NCBI GenBank assembly: GCA_017399945.1 | Contig: JAFQAQ010000020.1 | Span: 122,130 to 186,129, forward strand | DNA from: Clostridia bacterium | GTDB lineage: Bacteria; Bacillota; Clostridia; Christensenellales; Borkfalkiaceae | Length of the DNA: 64,000 nucleotides | Direction of reading: 5' to 3' | Part shown: piece after piece, positions 25,907 through 35,862 of the stretch | How the letters are laid out: every line of letters begins with the position of its first letter | How positions within the stretch are numbered: position 1 is the first letter of the stretch | Translations under genes and position numbers: made by a program | The notes under the pieces: model-generated | Told to the model about the DNA's origin: nothing | Databases searched by the model: none | The model's input: only the letters and a program-made list of their open reading frames with translations

Positions 25907-27721
25907 TTATTTTTTAACGCCGATATCGGTGTCCATTTGTTTATATTCGTCGGTTAATTGTTCAAAAGGAATCAAACAATTATGAACTTTTGCAAGGTCG
26001 TTTCTAGAAGATTTTTCAGGCGAACCCGAATAAACGTATCCACAAGAACGAACGTATGCGTTCCAACGTCTATGTTCTATCAAGGTGATAACTTGCAGTT
26101 CTTGGTCAGTAAGGTCTTTTTCCTCCTTTTCAGCCCCCGAAATTTGCATATCTACCCTAACTTTGTTATGTAGCGCCGAAGCACAAGACGAATTATAGTT
26201 ATATTCGTTAGTCCAGAAAGTACGCATATGTTCTTCCAAGGTTTTATTAGAGGCGGGATAACGCATATGCACTTTTAAGGCTTTTTCTTCTAGTTCGGAG
26301 TTGATTACTAGTTTTACCGAATATAAATCCGAAAGACTGCCCACGTAATCTATACCGTAAGAACGTCCGTCTATCGAACTAGCGCCCTTAATGCGTTTAA
26401 TTTTTTCGGCGTCGTAAACTACTGCAACTATTTTAGGACGAACGCCAAAACGTTCGAAATAAGTTCTAACCTTAATAGCGCAACTGATATTCTCCTCGTC
26501 TGAACCAACGGCTATAAACACGAAGGAGGCATCCGGAATATTTTTAAGGGCTTCGCCAAAGGTTTCGGTGTTATAATCAATACCTGCGTGAATCTTGATA
26601 TCGTATTGCGCCTCGCCATCAACGTAAACGCCGTTACATTTTGGGTTCATATATTCAGGGCAAAGGGCCGTAAACTTAGCTTGCGCCTCACTATCCATTG
26701 AGAATACGTTCATTTTAAAACGATATCCGGACATTTGGCAAAACCAAGGCAAGGTCTTTGCAACTTCGGTACCGTAAATACCCATACCAACAACAACTGC
26801 CGAAACAACCTTTAAGCCGTCTTCGGTTGCGTGAGCCGTGGTAAATAACTGACTGCCGTTTTCGTATAAAAAACCGTTAACGAGCGCCAATGATTCGTGC
26901 ACGCGACGGATTTTCATTTCGTGACGAGCGTCTATACTATCCAAAAAGAGCTGGCTTTGCTTGGTCATAGAAAACAAGTAAAGTTCACAATTCTTTCTAT
27001 TTTTATAGTTTTCAATTAAATCGTAACTTTTAGAAACGTTTTCTTCTTCGTTATCGCTTATTACGAAAAAAGTTAATTTTTTAGATTTTGAAATGAGTTT
27101 ATAGTTGATTGCCGAAACGCTCTTTTTAAATATAATAGCGCCCAAAACGTTTGCTTGTTCCAAAAGGTCGTTAGTTTCGTCTTTATTGGCAATAATGTCT
27201 GCAAATATAATAGCAGCGCCCTTGTTTTTATCACGAATATCTTTTGCTAAGGATAGCGAACGTTCGTTAAGGTCGGAAAAAACGTAAACGTCTTTCCATC
27301 TAGAAAATAGTAGTTTTACCGAAGAACTTAAATTGTTAAAGAAGGATAAGATAAAACTAAAAGTAAGCACGGGTGCCGTTACGAAGATTATGGAATAAAA
27401 AATTTCGTAAGCGCTACCGTACGCACCGTCAAGAAAAGCAGTAAAAATAGCAACTCTATCAAAATCAGCGTCTGCAACGAAAAGACGTATACTAAAATTA
27501 ATTGAAAGCAGCACGGACTTAAACGAAACGTTACCACCCGAATATAAAAGTGAAATAATGGGTATAGCCAATATCGTCCCCGCGAGGAACGTGCCCAACA
27601 TAATATAGTTTGCAGGTTTAAGTAGGCTAACCTTGTTTTTATATACCGATTTTACGATAGCAAGCACAATAAAGCCTACGAAAACCACTAATGCAGTTAT
27701 AAAAAAAACTAAACCTTCCAT
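25907..27721 (-). CDS. Membrane RCK/TrkA-like protein with C-terminal RyR domain
   Basis: 604 residues. Three membrane helices (about 4-24, 37-60, 107-129) precede a Rossmann-like segment (DVYVFSDLNERSLSLAKDI, 144-162) and a second one with GMGIYG at 312-317. The C-terminus matches a RyR domain: EHRRWNAY (549-556), then AKVHNCLIPFEQL (577-589) and a final KQMDTD. RyR domains occur in ryanodine receptors and in bacterial proteins linked to ligand sensing; RCK domains gate ion channels by nucleotides. I infer a ligand-gated channel or sensor in the membrane. Last gene of the tubulin-like operon, 18 bases after the TPR-like gene. Confidence 0.7.
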   Translation of the reverse strand: MEGLVFFITALVVFVGFIVLAIVKSVYKNKVSLLKPANYIMLGTFLAGTILAIPIISLLYSGGNVSFKSVLLSINFSIRLFVADADFDRVAIFTAFLDGAYGSAYEIFYSIIFVTAPVLTFSFILSFFNNLSSSVKLLFSRWKDVYVFSDLNERSLSLAKDIRDKNKGAAIIFADIIANKDETNDLLEQANVLGAIIFKKSVSAINYKLISKSKKLTFFVISDNEEENVSKSYDLIENYKNRKNCELYLFSMTKQSQLFLDSIDARHEMKIRRVHESLALVNGFLYENGSQLFTTAHATEDGLKVVSAVVVGMGIYGTEVAKTLPWFCQMSGYRFKMNVFSMDSEAQAKFTALCPEYMNPKCNGVYVDGEAQYDIKIHAGIDYNTETFGEALKNIPDASFVFIAVGSDEENISCAIKVRTYFERFGVRPKIVAVVYDAEKIKRIKGASSIDGRSYGIDYVGSLSDLYSVKLVINSELEEKALKVHMRYPASNKTLEEHMRTFWTNEYNYNSSCASALHNKVRVDMQISGAEKEEKDLTDQELQVITLIEHRRWNAYVRSCGYVYSGSPEKSSRNDLAKVHNCLIPFEQLTDEYKQMDTDIGVKK

Positions 27722-27739
27722 TATAAATCCTTTTTTCGA

Positions 27740-28600
27740 TTAAACGTCAAGCGCTTTATCTTCTTCTAAATAAACTTTATCAAACCTAGCTTTAAGCTTA
27801 TCGATACTAGCCGAATTCAACTTAGGACGACTTTTTAAGGTTTTGTATATTTTGAGCATCTTTTTGCGTTTAGAGTCAAGCGTTTTGATTTCTTTTGATA
27901 GCGAAGCCAAAGTTAATTCTGCTATATCGCAAGATTCTTTAACGTGCGCTTTGGCGTTTGCGTAGCCTCTTATTTTTTTAAGATTAGAAACGCTTATAAA
28001 AATCATTAAACCAATACCCACGAAAATTGGTACGAAGGGAACTATACCAGTAGAACCCGAAAGATGCAAAGTAACCGCAACAACGCCCATTGGAAACATA
28101 ATACCGGCTAAAACGAGAAAGAAATTAAACACGTTGTTAGCAAAAAACGAAGCGCTTACCTTTTTGGTGTTTTTGAGTCTTTGTTTATCTGAATCTACCA
28201 CCGACTGCGCGTCGTTGTTTAGAGATTCAAGTTTTCTCTTAACGTTATTTATCGATTGGGTAAAATATTGCATGCATTGGTCGTATTCAAAACTACCACC
28301 TGACTTTGGACGAAGTTTTTCGATAGCGCTAATCTTTGATTCAAACGCTTTTTCTCCATCAGCAGGTAAATTATCCAAGGCTTCAAGATAAACCGGACAA
28401 CTGCGAATATCTACGCCCGTTTTAGCAAGTTCTTTTAAGGAACTTACGTTGTTATACGCCATAAGGTAATATAACCAACCGTTTACTTCAAAGGGATAAT
28501 CGTTAACGTATTGTTGGCAATAATCGATTGCGTTGGGCCAGTCGCCGTCTTCAACGTATGCTTTTACGGATAAATAAAGGTCTCTTTGTTCTTCGGTCAT
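27740..28600 (-). CDS. TPR-like protein with two membrane helices and C-terminal coiled coil
   Basis: 286 residues. Residues 10-50 (VEDGDWPNAIDYCQQYVNDY) look like a TPR-type helical pair; two membrane segments lie at about 150-175 and 180-200; the tail (KEIKTLDSKRKKMLKIYKTL and after) is a basic coiled coil. I do not recognise the family. Its start codon overlaps the stop of the upstream membrane-protein gene by one base, so the two are translationally coupled. Probably an adaptor or scaffold of the operon's membrane complex. Confidence 0.6.
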   Translation of the reverse strand: MTEEQRDLYLSVKAYVEDGDWPNAIDYCQQYVNDYPFEVNGWLYYLMAYNNVSSLKELAKTGVDIRSCPVYLEALDNLPADGEKAFESKISAIEKLRPKSGGSFEYDQCMQYFTQSINNVKRKLESLNNDAQSVVDSDKQRLKNTKKVSASFFANNVFNFFLVLAGIMFPMGVVAVTLHLSGSTGIVPFVPIFVGIGLMIFISVSNLKKIRGYANAKAHVKESCDIAELTLASLSKEIKTLDSKRKKMLKIYKTLKSRPKLNSASIDKLKARFDKVYLEEDKALDV

Positions 28601-29844
28601 TACGCTTTACCTCCTTGTTGGGGTTTTTGAGTTTGAATTTGAGCGTAAGGTTTGTTAGCGAACAACGCCCTTGCCGAAAGCGCACATATGGTGAAAACCA
28701 AGCACATAACTAAGGTTAAAATGACGTTTCCTACTAAAACTTTTACATTGAAAAATTCCATAGGATCTTTAAACGCGAGCGCGAGCAAGATAGCAAAAAG
28801 CGTTACTGCTAAAACGCAAAACACAACGGATTTTACAACGCCTAGTACTTTTGTTAAGTAAGCGTGTTGACTAGGTCTATCGTTAATAAGCGCCATAAGG
28901 AACCCTACTGCTAACGATAATAGCATAAATGGAATAAGCATGCTTGCGTACAATGCGAAAATAGTCATCATATACACCAACGCGCCAACGAAAGAGCCGT
29001 TAGCAAGATGGAAGTTTTTCGCCCACGTAACCATCATAGCATCCGTGCCGATAATGGTTTCTTTACCTATCATACCTTTAATAAAGTTAATAAAGGTAAT
29101 ATCTAACAAAGATACGTCGACTTCTGACGAAGTGAAAGAGAAAAATACGCCGATTTTGGTGCTACTAAACAATAAAAAGCACACTAGGATTGCAATTCCA
29201 CAAAAAAAGAAACCGAAAAAGCTTGAATGACGGTCTTTGTCAAAAGCTTTTATAACTGCGTAAACCATAGTTAAAATACCAACCAAGTTTACTAGCGCAA
29301 ACTTTTTGATAAGTTCTTCCATTTCTGGGAAATACGCGTGCGTATTTAAGAACATGGCGAGCAAGTACGTAAACAAAATTGCAGGGATAAAACCTAAACG
29401 GATTTTTTTCTTTAACAATCCAAAAAGGTAGGATATCACTAAAATTGCAGTAATCACCAACCCTACGGCAACTAAAATAAAGCTTATCGCCTTAAAAACT
29501 TCTAAAAGCTTGTCTGATTTTATAAATTCTAACACGTTTTGGTAATTAGCGAAAAGTTCACTGCCGATTAAATAACAGTTATACCCCACTATCCCACAAA
29601 GAGCAAGGGTAATCAAAACTTTAACAACCCCTAAAAACTTTGCGTTAAAAAGCGTCTTTTTAAGAACGTCCCATATTTTTTGGATAATTTCCCAAATTTT
29701 CTTAATCCACTCAAATGAAAGCAGTTTAAGGCCAAGGCCGGCGAGCAAAGCGCCGACCTTAACGATAATTTTAGAAAATAATCCGGTTACTAATAGTGAA
29801 ACGGTGTCCCACAACCCTTTTATTGCTAGTATTATAGCATTCAT
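28600..29844 (-). CDS. Polytopic membrane protein of unknown family
   Basis: 414 residues with about nine or ten hydrophobic segments, starting with an amphipathic N-terminus (residues 1-60) and then helices from about residue 75 to 400. The cytoplasmic tail is short and Gln-rich (QIQTQKPQQGG). No catalytic motif is visible. The sixth gene of the tubulin-like operon, 26 bases from the giant transglutaminase protein. A membrane platform or pore is a reasonable guess; nothing in the sequence proves it. Confidence 0.6.
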   Translation of the reverse strand: MNAIILAIKGLWDTVSLLVTGLFSKIIVKVGALLAGLGLKLLSFEWIKKIWEIIQKIWDVLKKTLFNAKFLGVVKVLITLALCGIVGYNCYLIGSELFANYQNVLEFIKSDKLLEVFKAISFILVAVGLVITAILVISYLFGLLKKKIRLGFIPAILFTYLLAMFLNTHAYFPEMEELIKKFALVNLVGILTMVYAVIKAFDKDRHSSFFGFFFCGIAILVCFLLFSSTKIGVFFSFTSSEVDVSLLDITFINFIKGMIGKETIIGTDAMMVTWAKNFHLANGSFVGALVYMMTIFALYASMLIPFMLLSLAVGFLMALINDRPSQHAYLTKVLGVVKSVVFCVLAVTLFAILLALAFKDPMEFFNVKVLVGNVILTLVMCLVFTICALSARALFANKPYAQIQTQKPQQGGKA

Positions 29845-29870
29845 CTTTTTCCTCTCAGTATCCTATAAGA

Positions 29871-32800
29871 TTACTTTTTTATTTTTTTGTAAATAAGCGT
29901 TACTACCGCAGAATCGTCTACCATAGAACCTTCTACCGGCAAGTCTAAGAGTTTGCAAGCCGTTTTGTTTTTGCCAAGAACTTTCTTAGCTTTGCTGATA
30001 ATTCTTTGATAGGTAGTGCTGGTTAACAACATTTTTGCAACTTGGTTTGCTAAATCTTTATCAGTACAACGGAAAGATATAGTAAATCTTCCGTCTTCTT
30101 TGGGATCGTAGCGAGAAGCAAACCCAACGATACCTGCAACTAAATCGTCTTCGTTGTATCTTGATATAAAGGCTTTGTGATAACGATAATATTCGTGTCT
30201 GTTAGCTTTAAGGTCTTTATTAAACCAAGGATACATCTCGTGGTTAGGAATATGGTTATATACCATGTTGGGGTTAGCCTTAATAAAATCTGAATAAGGC
30301 ACGCAACAATAGCTATAATTAATGATATCGTTATACTTATCGCCGTCTTTGGTGTTAGACATATCACCCCAAGTAGCGTCTAGATAATAACAATACTTAC
30401 CTAACTTAACGATATTGAAGGCGTGGCCTGATCTAGCGCGCAATTCACTTACAACGTAAGCGCAAGGAATACCAACCGACTGCAATAGATATTGCATAGC
30501 AACTGCGTATCCCGCGCAAACGGTCTTGTGACGAACGATTGCGCTGTGAAGCGAACGTAATCTGTCGTCTTTTGTAAGGTCTCTATCTATCTTAGCGTCA
30601 AGCCCCTTAGAGTCGTAGTCTAAGGTAAGAATCAATCTCTTATAGATAGTTAAAAGCGCTTGATATGGATCGGTCTTTTTAGTAATACCCTTAGTAAAGA
30701 ACTTAGCGCCCGACCTTAACTCAGAGAGTTTTTGGTTGATTTGTTTCATATCCAAAGTTCCCTGTGCCGTTTTACAACGGAAAATAAGTTGCGCTTGCGC
30801 GTCCGTCCAACAAATACTATCTAGCCAGAACAATTCCGGATAGTCGTGCTGAGCGCAGTTAAAAATTTCTTCTACTTCGCTTGCAGGCACTCCTTCGTGA
30901 GAGAAGGCTTCTTCCGAATAGTTATAAGCGTGTCTTACGATTTCGTTATAAAAACGTAGTCTAGGATTCTTTTCTTCTTCCATTTCGAAAGGAACTCTCT
31001 TTATTCCTTCGTTTTTCTTTTGACCACGAAGTAATTCCTTTTCCTTTCTTTTACGTTCTTTTTCTAACTTGTCGGCTTGTTTACGCTTTTCTTTTTCGGC
31101 TTGTTTTTCGGCTTTTTTAGCGTCCTTTTCTTGTTGACGACGTTTTCTTTCTTCTTCTTGCTTTGCTTTTTTGTCGTCTTCTTGGTCTTCGTCAACTAAA
31201 TCGGCTTCTAAATCTTCGCCGTCTAGTTCGTCGTCAAGACTTTCGTCAGCCAAGTCGTCTGCTAAATCGTCTTCAACGGAAAGGTCGTCTTGCTCATTAG
31301 AATCTTCTATTTCAAGGTCAGCGTCTAAGTCTTGATCAGATTCATTATCGTCAACGTCGGCGTCTAAATCCTCTTCTAAGTCTTCACTTCCCAAATCTTC
31401 TTCTAGATCGGCGTCTAAATCTTCGTCGCCCATTGGAGAGTTTGGTCTATAAACCTTGCCGTAAGACCAAGCCGAGTTAATAGTTTGGTCGTTATCTAAT
31501 TGTTCCATATCGTCTTGGGTATCGTCATCCAAATCTTCGGTAGCGGCAACTTCGTCTTGTTCGTCGTCGTCACTCATAGCAACCGGTTGAACTGCGTCCT
31601 CGTCTTCTTCGTGGAGTCTGATATATCTCTTCCAGAATCTAGGCGTCTTGTTAGGATCGTATAGTAGGTCGGAGAAATCGTCGCCTTCGATATCTTCGTA
31701 GTCAACGTCTTCTTCCATCTCTCTAATTTCCGCACCGATTTCTCTCATAAACGAGAAGCTGGTGTAGTGTTCGTCTACAACGGGTTGTTCAACGGGTTGT
31801 TCGCCTTCGGTTTCTCCACCTTCGGCAGTTTCGCTATCGGTAGCACCCTTAGTATTTTGTTCTATACGACGTGCGATTTCATCATAATTTTCCTTACGAT
31901 TAGCGTCAAGATGCTCTAATTCCCAATCAGCCGTAACGTTACGTCCGTTTGCAAGTAAATACTTAATGTGTTCGTAACTGAGTTGAGCGTAGGAGTATTC
32001 GGTCATCAAGTCGTTATCGTATTGCCACATGGTAATCATACCGCAAAGGATAGCAACCTGCAAGGTCTTTTCTGGCAATTCGTAAGCAACTATAATTCTT
32101 CTCTTATCGGGATCGAATCTAAAGAACCATTCGTTAAGCCCTGCAAGTTTTTCCCTTTCGCCTGCAAACACAACGTCTGCATAACCAAAGGACACTTCGG
32201 GATAATTAATTGCAAGGTATTTTTTAACCTTGTTATGAACTTCTTTTAGTTGATCTTCGTCACCGATAACGTCCATACAATCGGCGCAAATATAGTGGGT
32301 TTTGTCTTCGTTAAAGAAGCTGTATCTACCACTTTCCATCATGTTGTGGCAGAACGAACATCTAAGTTGTTCTTCTTCCACGTCTTCGCCAGCCGTTTGA
32401 TAGTTCTTTTTACCGTCGTCGCTTATGATTAAGTTGTAGCCTTCAAATAGTTTGCAACAACCTTCTAAATCAAAGCATTCGGGCAATTTATCGTGACCAA
32501 AATAAATATAGTGGCTAAGGTCGGGACGAGATTTAAGCCAGAACATATAAGAGTAAACGTTGATAACTAGTTCTTGAACGTTACTTGCAAGTTTGTCGTA
32601 GAACCAGTCGAACACGCCGACGTCTTCACTGCAGTCGTTAATAAACATAAACTGCATTCTAGTCTTATCCGTTTCAACCAAGTCTGGATTGGTGTTTAAT
32701 ATGTAAGGATAAAGAGTTTTAATCTTATCGGTTACAGTTTGCGCTTCGTTGTCCGCGTTAAATTCTAAGGGGTTTTCTAAAACGGGGCATATAGCGATAC

Positions 32801-35800
32801 AACGATAGGCTTTGGGGAACATCGTTTTAATAAATTCGTTAAATACGGCTGCGAGTAAAGTTCTCATACCGTCGGTACATTCCATACCCGTGGATAGACA
32901 AACTTTAAGCACTCTACCGTTAGATAAATAACGTTTGTTCTTTTCAACGACGTCACGTTCTAAGTGTGGGTTGCCTTCTACACCACGCACGAAATTGAGT
33001 GATTGATTGTTAGACATAAGGTTATAAAAACCGTAAGTCTCACCTTCAAAATCAGTTTTTAGCATGGTAAGGCGAATTTCTTTAAGCAAGGATTCGGAGT
33101 TGTTTAGCACACCGTCTTGCCCAATTTTTTCAAACGAATTAAACTTATAACGTCTTAAAAATACCGTATCTAAACAGTTTTTGAAGGCAACGTTTTCTCT
33201 TCTTAAAAAGATAATCTTGTTGTCACTAGAAATTTGTTCGATTTCGTATTCGGCGTTGTTAAAGATAATCGATTGACCAACCACGTATTCGAGTGGAACT
33301 CTGCTCGGGAAGGTGTCAAGATAACCGATATTGGTATCGTTAAGTCTTAAAACAACCCTTTCGTTACAAGCAAATACTCTATCGAATACTTCTTTGGATT
33401 TTTTGAATATAATAAACTTTTCTTTGGTAAGCGAATAATATTCATGGTTAACGTGGTCAACCAAAATATAGAAGTCTTTGGACCAGTGACCGTAACTGTC
33501 GTTTGCAGAAGTGTTTTCTCCATCACAAAGGGCAGCTATAAGATAAGCGGCGTAATCTTTATGCGTCATCTTATCGAGGTTGCCAAATCTTACTTTATCG
33601 TCACAGAACTTACAAAGAGGAACGTCACCACGAATTCTACTGATAGAAATAGCGTTTTTCATTTCGCTAACGAATTCGTTAACGCTCATACCGTCGTTAG
33701 TAGCCGCTCTACAGAAAATTTTAAGTAGGCTTAATCTTTCTTTTTCGGCGTGTTCGGTAATTCTTGGTTGTATGTAAGAAGATCTTCTAATAAAGTTTTC
33801 CTTAGTCGCCTTATGCATGAAGTATTCACGGAGAAGGTAAGGCTTGCTGATAATATGCGCAACCGAGTTGCGTTCGCCCTTAAACCTAGTGCACGCGTAA
33901 ATAGCAGCTGCAAGGTTAGACCTTTCGTCAGAATATATCATATAGTTGATATTTGGAACTTCTTTATAGAACTCGTTTATTTCCACGTCGTGTTCTTCTA
34001 AGATTTTTCTTTCGCCGTGGTCTATGGGAGAGTTGGTTACAACCCTAATACCGTCAATGCCGTACTTATAAGCTTCTTCTGCAATAATGCCTTCTAAACT
34101 CATAAGTTTTTGACCATTTTTATAATAAATACGGTTGTTGGAACTTTCCTTATTCCAAAGGGTGTATTCTACCCTTTCGTTATCGCCTGCGCTAGAAAAA
34201 CTTAAAACTTTATCCAAGCAGAAAAGTTTAGGTAAACTAGATGCGGCAAAACCTCTTAAAAGGTCGGTGGTAAGGAAAACGAACTTTACTCTACCTGCCG
34301 TTGCGTTAAGCAAACGAATAGCAAGAACGGGGCAAAGGTAGGATTCAAGAGAAACCACCTTGTCTGCGTCGATAAGAACTACGTTGCAAACTTCTTCAAA
34401 GAAATCGGGATAGTTTTCAACGATATTATCGTCCTTAAAATCGTCTGGGGAAGCAATAAGAATATCAGCTTGGTCCAAACGGTCTTCACTAGTATAAACT
34501 CTCCAAGTAACTTCTTCGGTGTTGCCGGTGAGTTTGGTTAGACGATTAAGCACGTATTTTCTAAGTGCTTCACGTTTGTTTTTATCAGACACCACGAAAA
34601 TCATTCTAGAACCGGATAGTAATCTAGAATAGGTGTAAGCGATAAGATATTCGCCTATTTCCGAATAGAAGGAGGCGCAGAAGTAAACGTGTTCGTCGTT
34701 AAACATTGCGTCAAGACATTCTAAATACGATTGACCGCGATTACCCGTCTTTACTGCAAGAGTTTTTTGGATATATTCTAACGCTCCCCTATATGGGTTG
34801 TTAGTAAATTCGTATTCAAACTTAGTCGTTTCGCTGGGATTACCGGGGTAAAAACGAAGTTTATGGTCTTCGTCAAAGTTTTTCTTTAAGGCAGCGGCAA
34901 GCGAACGGAGTTTAAGCTTGTTGTCCTTTAAGATTTCTTCTTCGGAACGAAGTTCTTCGGGAACTTCTTGTTCGGCTTCCGGCTTAGCGCTAGTCTTAAA
35001 GGTATTGCAAATTTCTTGTAACATAATTATAGACAAGAAAGGATACAAATACCAATCGGCGACCTTTATTCCGTCTATCAAGAAGGCGTATAGCCCGTCG
35101 GATACGGGGAATAAAAGTGAAACCACGATAAGCGCTAGTAATACTATGAATAGTACGTCTACTAAAATAACGAAAACTTGAAGAATAGAAACTATTCTTG
35201 CAACCCAAGGTTTTGCATATTGAAATTGGTCGCCTTCAAAGAAAGCTTTTGCAAACGCGCCGAACTTCTTTTTGGAAGATTCTTGTTCGTCGTCCTCGGT
35301 TTTGCCGTCTTTTTTCTTATCTTCTCTAACGTGATCTAAAACGGGGACGTTATCGTCTATCAACCCGTTTTTCTTTTTGGGATCGTCTTGTTCGTCACCT
35401 ACGATAGAAGCGCCGTCAGTTTCTTTTTCGGTTTGCTTTTCTTCGGAATCTTGCTCTTCGTCTTCGTCGTCGCTAACCCATTTTTTGAATAGCTTTTTAA
35501 GTAGCACGTAACCGTATATCATAATGATATTACCGATAACTACTGCAATAGCAAAGGTAACGAACCTGAAATTAGGACCGAGTTTATCTACCGTTCCGGC
35601 AAAAATCTTTTTAAGGAAGGGAATATTGTATATGGTATCACCCAAACCTTCAATAACGCCGAAAAGTAATACGAATAAAATAAGTTCTAAAAGCGCAACT
35701 AAAATGAATATGGCGTTCTTTCTAGTGTTGGGCTGTTCAAATTTTAGCGAAGCGATAGGAACGAATTTTTTCTTCTTGCTTTTTCTTTTAATGGGAAGCA

Positions 35801-35861
35801 AGGGGTATACGATTAAAAATAATACGGCGATTAAAACTAAAATTTTAATAAACGTAATCAT
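29871..35861 (-). CDS. Giant membrane protein: degenerate helicase-like region, Cys4 cluster, acidic linker, transglutaminase-like domain
   Basis: 1996 residues. Membrane helices near 5-22, 50-74, 97-123, 223-251 and 266-288. Residues about 385-550 resemble the first RecA domain of an SF2 helicase, but no Walker A GKT/S is present and motif II reads DAD (VVLIDADK). About 860-890 and 980-1120 recall the later part of MrfA/Hrq1-type helicases (DUF1998-like). A CSFC...CADC cluster lies at 1168-1195, then a long Asp/Glu-rich linker and a Lys/Glu coiled coil. The C-terminus is a transglutaminase-like domain with an intact triad C1782, H1813, D1828 (TVCAGYA, SGHAFN, YLDATWGD). The start at 35861 has GGAAGGAGGG; it follows the previous stop by one base. 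Domain order is new to me. Confidence 0.72.
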   Translation of the reverse strand: MITFIKILVLIAVLFLIVYPLLPIKRKSKKKKFVPIASLKFEQPNTRKNAIFILVALLELILFVLLFGVIEGLGDTIYNIPFLKKIFAGTVDKLGPNFRFVTFAIAVVIGNIIMIYGYVLLKKLFKKWVSDDEDEEQDSEEKQTEKETDGASIVGDEQDDPKKKNGLIDDNVPVLDHVREDKKKDGKTEDDEQESSKKKFGAFAKAFFEGDQFQYAKPWVARIVSILQVFVILVDVLFIVLLALIVVSLLFPVSDGLYAFLIDGIKVADWYLYPFLSIIMLQEICNTFKTSAKPEAEQEVPEELRSEEEILKDNKLKLRSLAAALKKNFDEDHKLRFYPGNPSETTKFEYEFTNNPYRGALEYIQKTLAVKTGNRGQSYLECLDAMFNDEHVYFCASFYSEIGEYLIAYTYSRLLSGSRMIFVVSDKNKREALRKYVLNRLTKLTGNTEEVTWRVYTSEDRLDQADILIASPDDFKDDNIVENYPDFFEEVCNVVLIDADKVVSLESYLCPVLAIRLLNATAGRVKFVFLTTDLLRGFAASSLPKLFCLDKVLSFSSAGDNERVEYTLWNKESSNNRIYYKNGQKLMSLEGIIAEEAYKYGIDGIRVVTNSPIDHGERKILEEHDVEINEFYKEVPNINYMIYSDERSNLAAAIYACTRFKGERNSVAHIISKPYLLREYFMHKATKENFIRRSSYIQPRITEHAEKERLSLLKIFCRAATNDGMSVNEFVSEMKNAISISRIRGDVPLCKFCDDKVRFGNLDKMTHKDYAAYLIAALCDGENTSANDSYGHWSKDFYILVDHVNHEYYSLTKEKFIIFKKSKEVFDRVFACNERVVLRLNDTNIGYLDTFPSRVPLEYVVGQSIIFNNAEYEIEQISSDNKIIFLRRENVAFKNCLDTVFLRRYKFNSFEKIGQDGVLNNSESLLKEIRLTMLKTDFEGETYGFYNLMSNNQSLNFVRGVEGNPHLERDVVEKNKRYLSNGRVLKVCLSTGMECTDGMRTLLAAVFNEFIKTMFPKAYRCIAICPVLENPLEFNADNEAQTVTDKIKTLYPYILNTNPDLVETDKTRMQFMFINDCSEDVGVFDWFYDKLASNVQELVINVYSYMFWLKSRPDLSHYIYFGHDKLPECFDLEGCCKLFEGYNLIISDDGKKNYQTAGEDVEEEQLRCSFCHNMMESGRYSFFNEDKTHYICADCMDVIGDEDQLKEVHNKVKKYLAINYPEVSFGYADVVFAGEREKLAGLNEWFFRFDPDKRRIIVAYELPEKTLQVAILCGMITMWQYDNDLMTEYSYAQLSYEHIKYLLANGRNVTADWELEHLDANRKENYDEIARRIEQNTKGATDSETAEGGETEGEQPVEQPVVDEHYTSFSFMREIGAEIREMEEDVDYEDIEGDDFSDLLYDPNKTPRFWKRYIRLHEEDEDAVQPVAMSDDDEQDEVAATEDLDDDTQDDMEQLDNDQTINSAWSYGKVYRPNSPMGDEDLDADLEEDLGSEDLEEDLDADVDDNESDQDLDADLEIEDSNEQDDLSVEDDLADDLADESLDDELDGEDLEADLVDEDQEDDKKAKQEEERKRRQQEKDAKKAEKQAEKEKRKQADKLEKERKRKEKELLRGQKKNEGIKRVPFEMEEEKNPRLRFYNEIVRHAYNYSEEAFSHEGVPASEVEEIFNCAQHDYPELFWLDSICWTDAQAQLIFRCKTAQGTLDMKQINQKLSELRSGAKFFTKGITKKTDPYQALLTIYKRLILTLDYDSKGLDAKIDRDLTKDDRLRSLHSAIVRHKTVCAGYAVAMQYLLQSVGIPCAYVVSELRARSGHAFNIVKLGKYCYYLDATWGDMSNTKDGDKYNDIINYSYCCVPYSDFIKANPNMVYNHIPNHEMYPWFNKDLKANRHEYYRYHKAFISRYNEDDLVAGIVGFASRYDPKEDGRFTISFRCTDKDLANQVAKMLLTSTTYQRIISKAKKVLGKNKTACKLLDLPVEGSMVDDSAVVTLIYKKIKK

Positions 35862-35862
35862 A

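Noticed and set aside
31150..31620. Acidic repeat region of the giant protein as a separate repeat array or CRISPR
   Set aside because: It is in-frame Asp/Glu/Leu low-complexity coding sequence without regular spacers.
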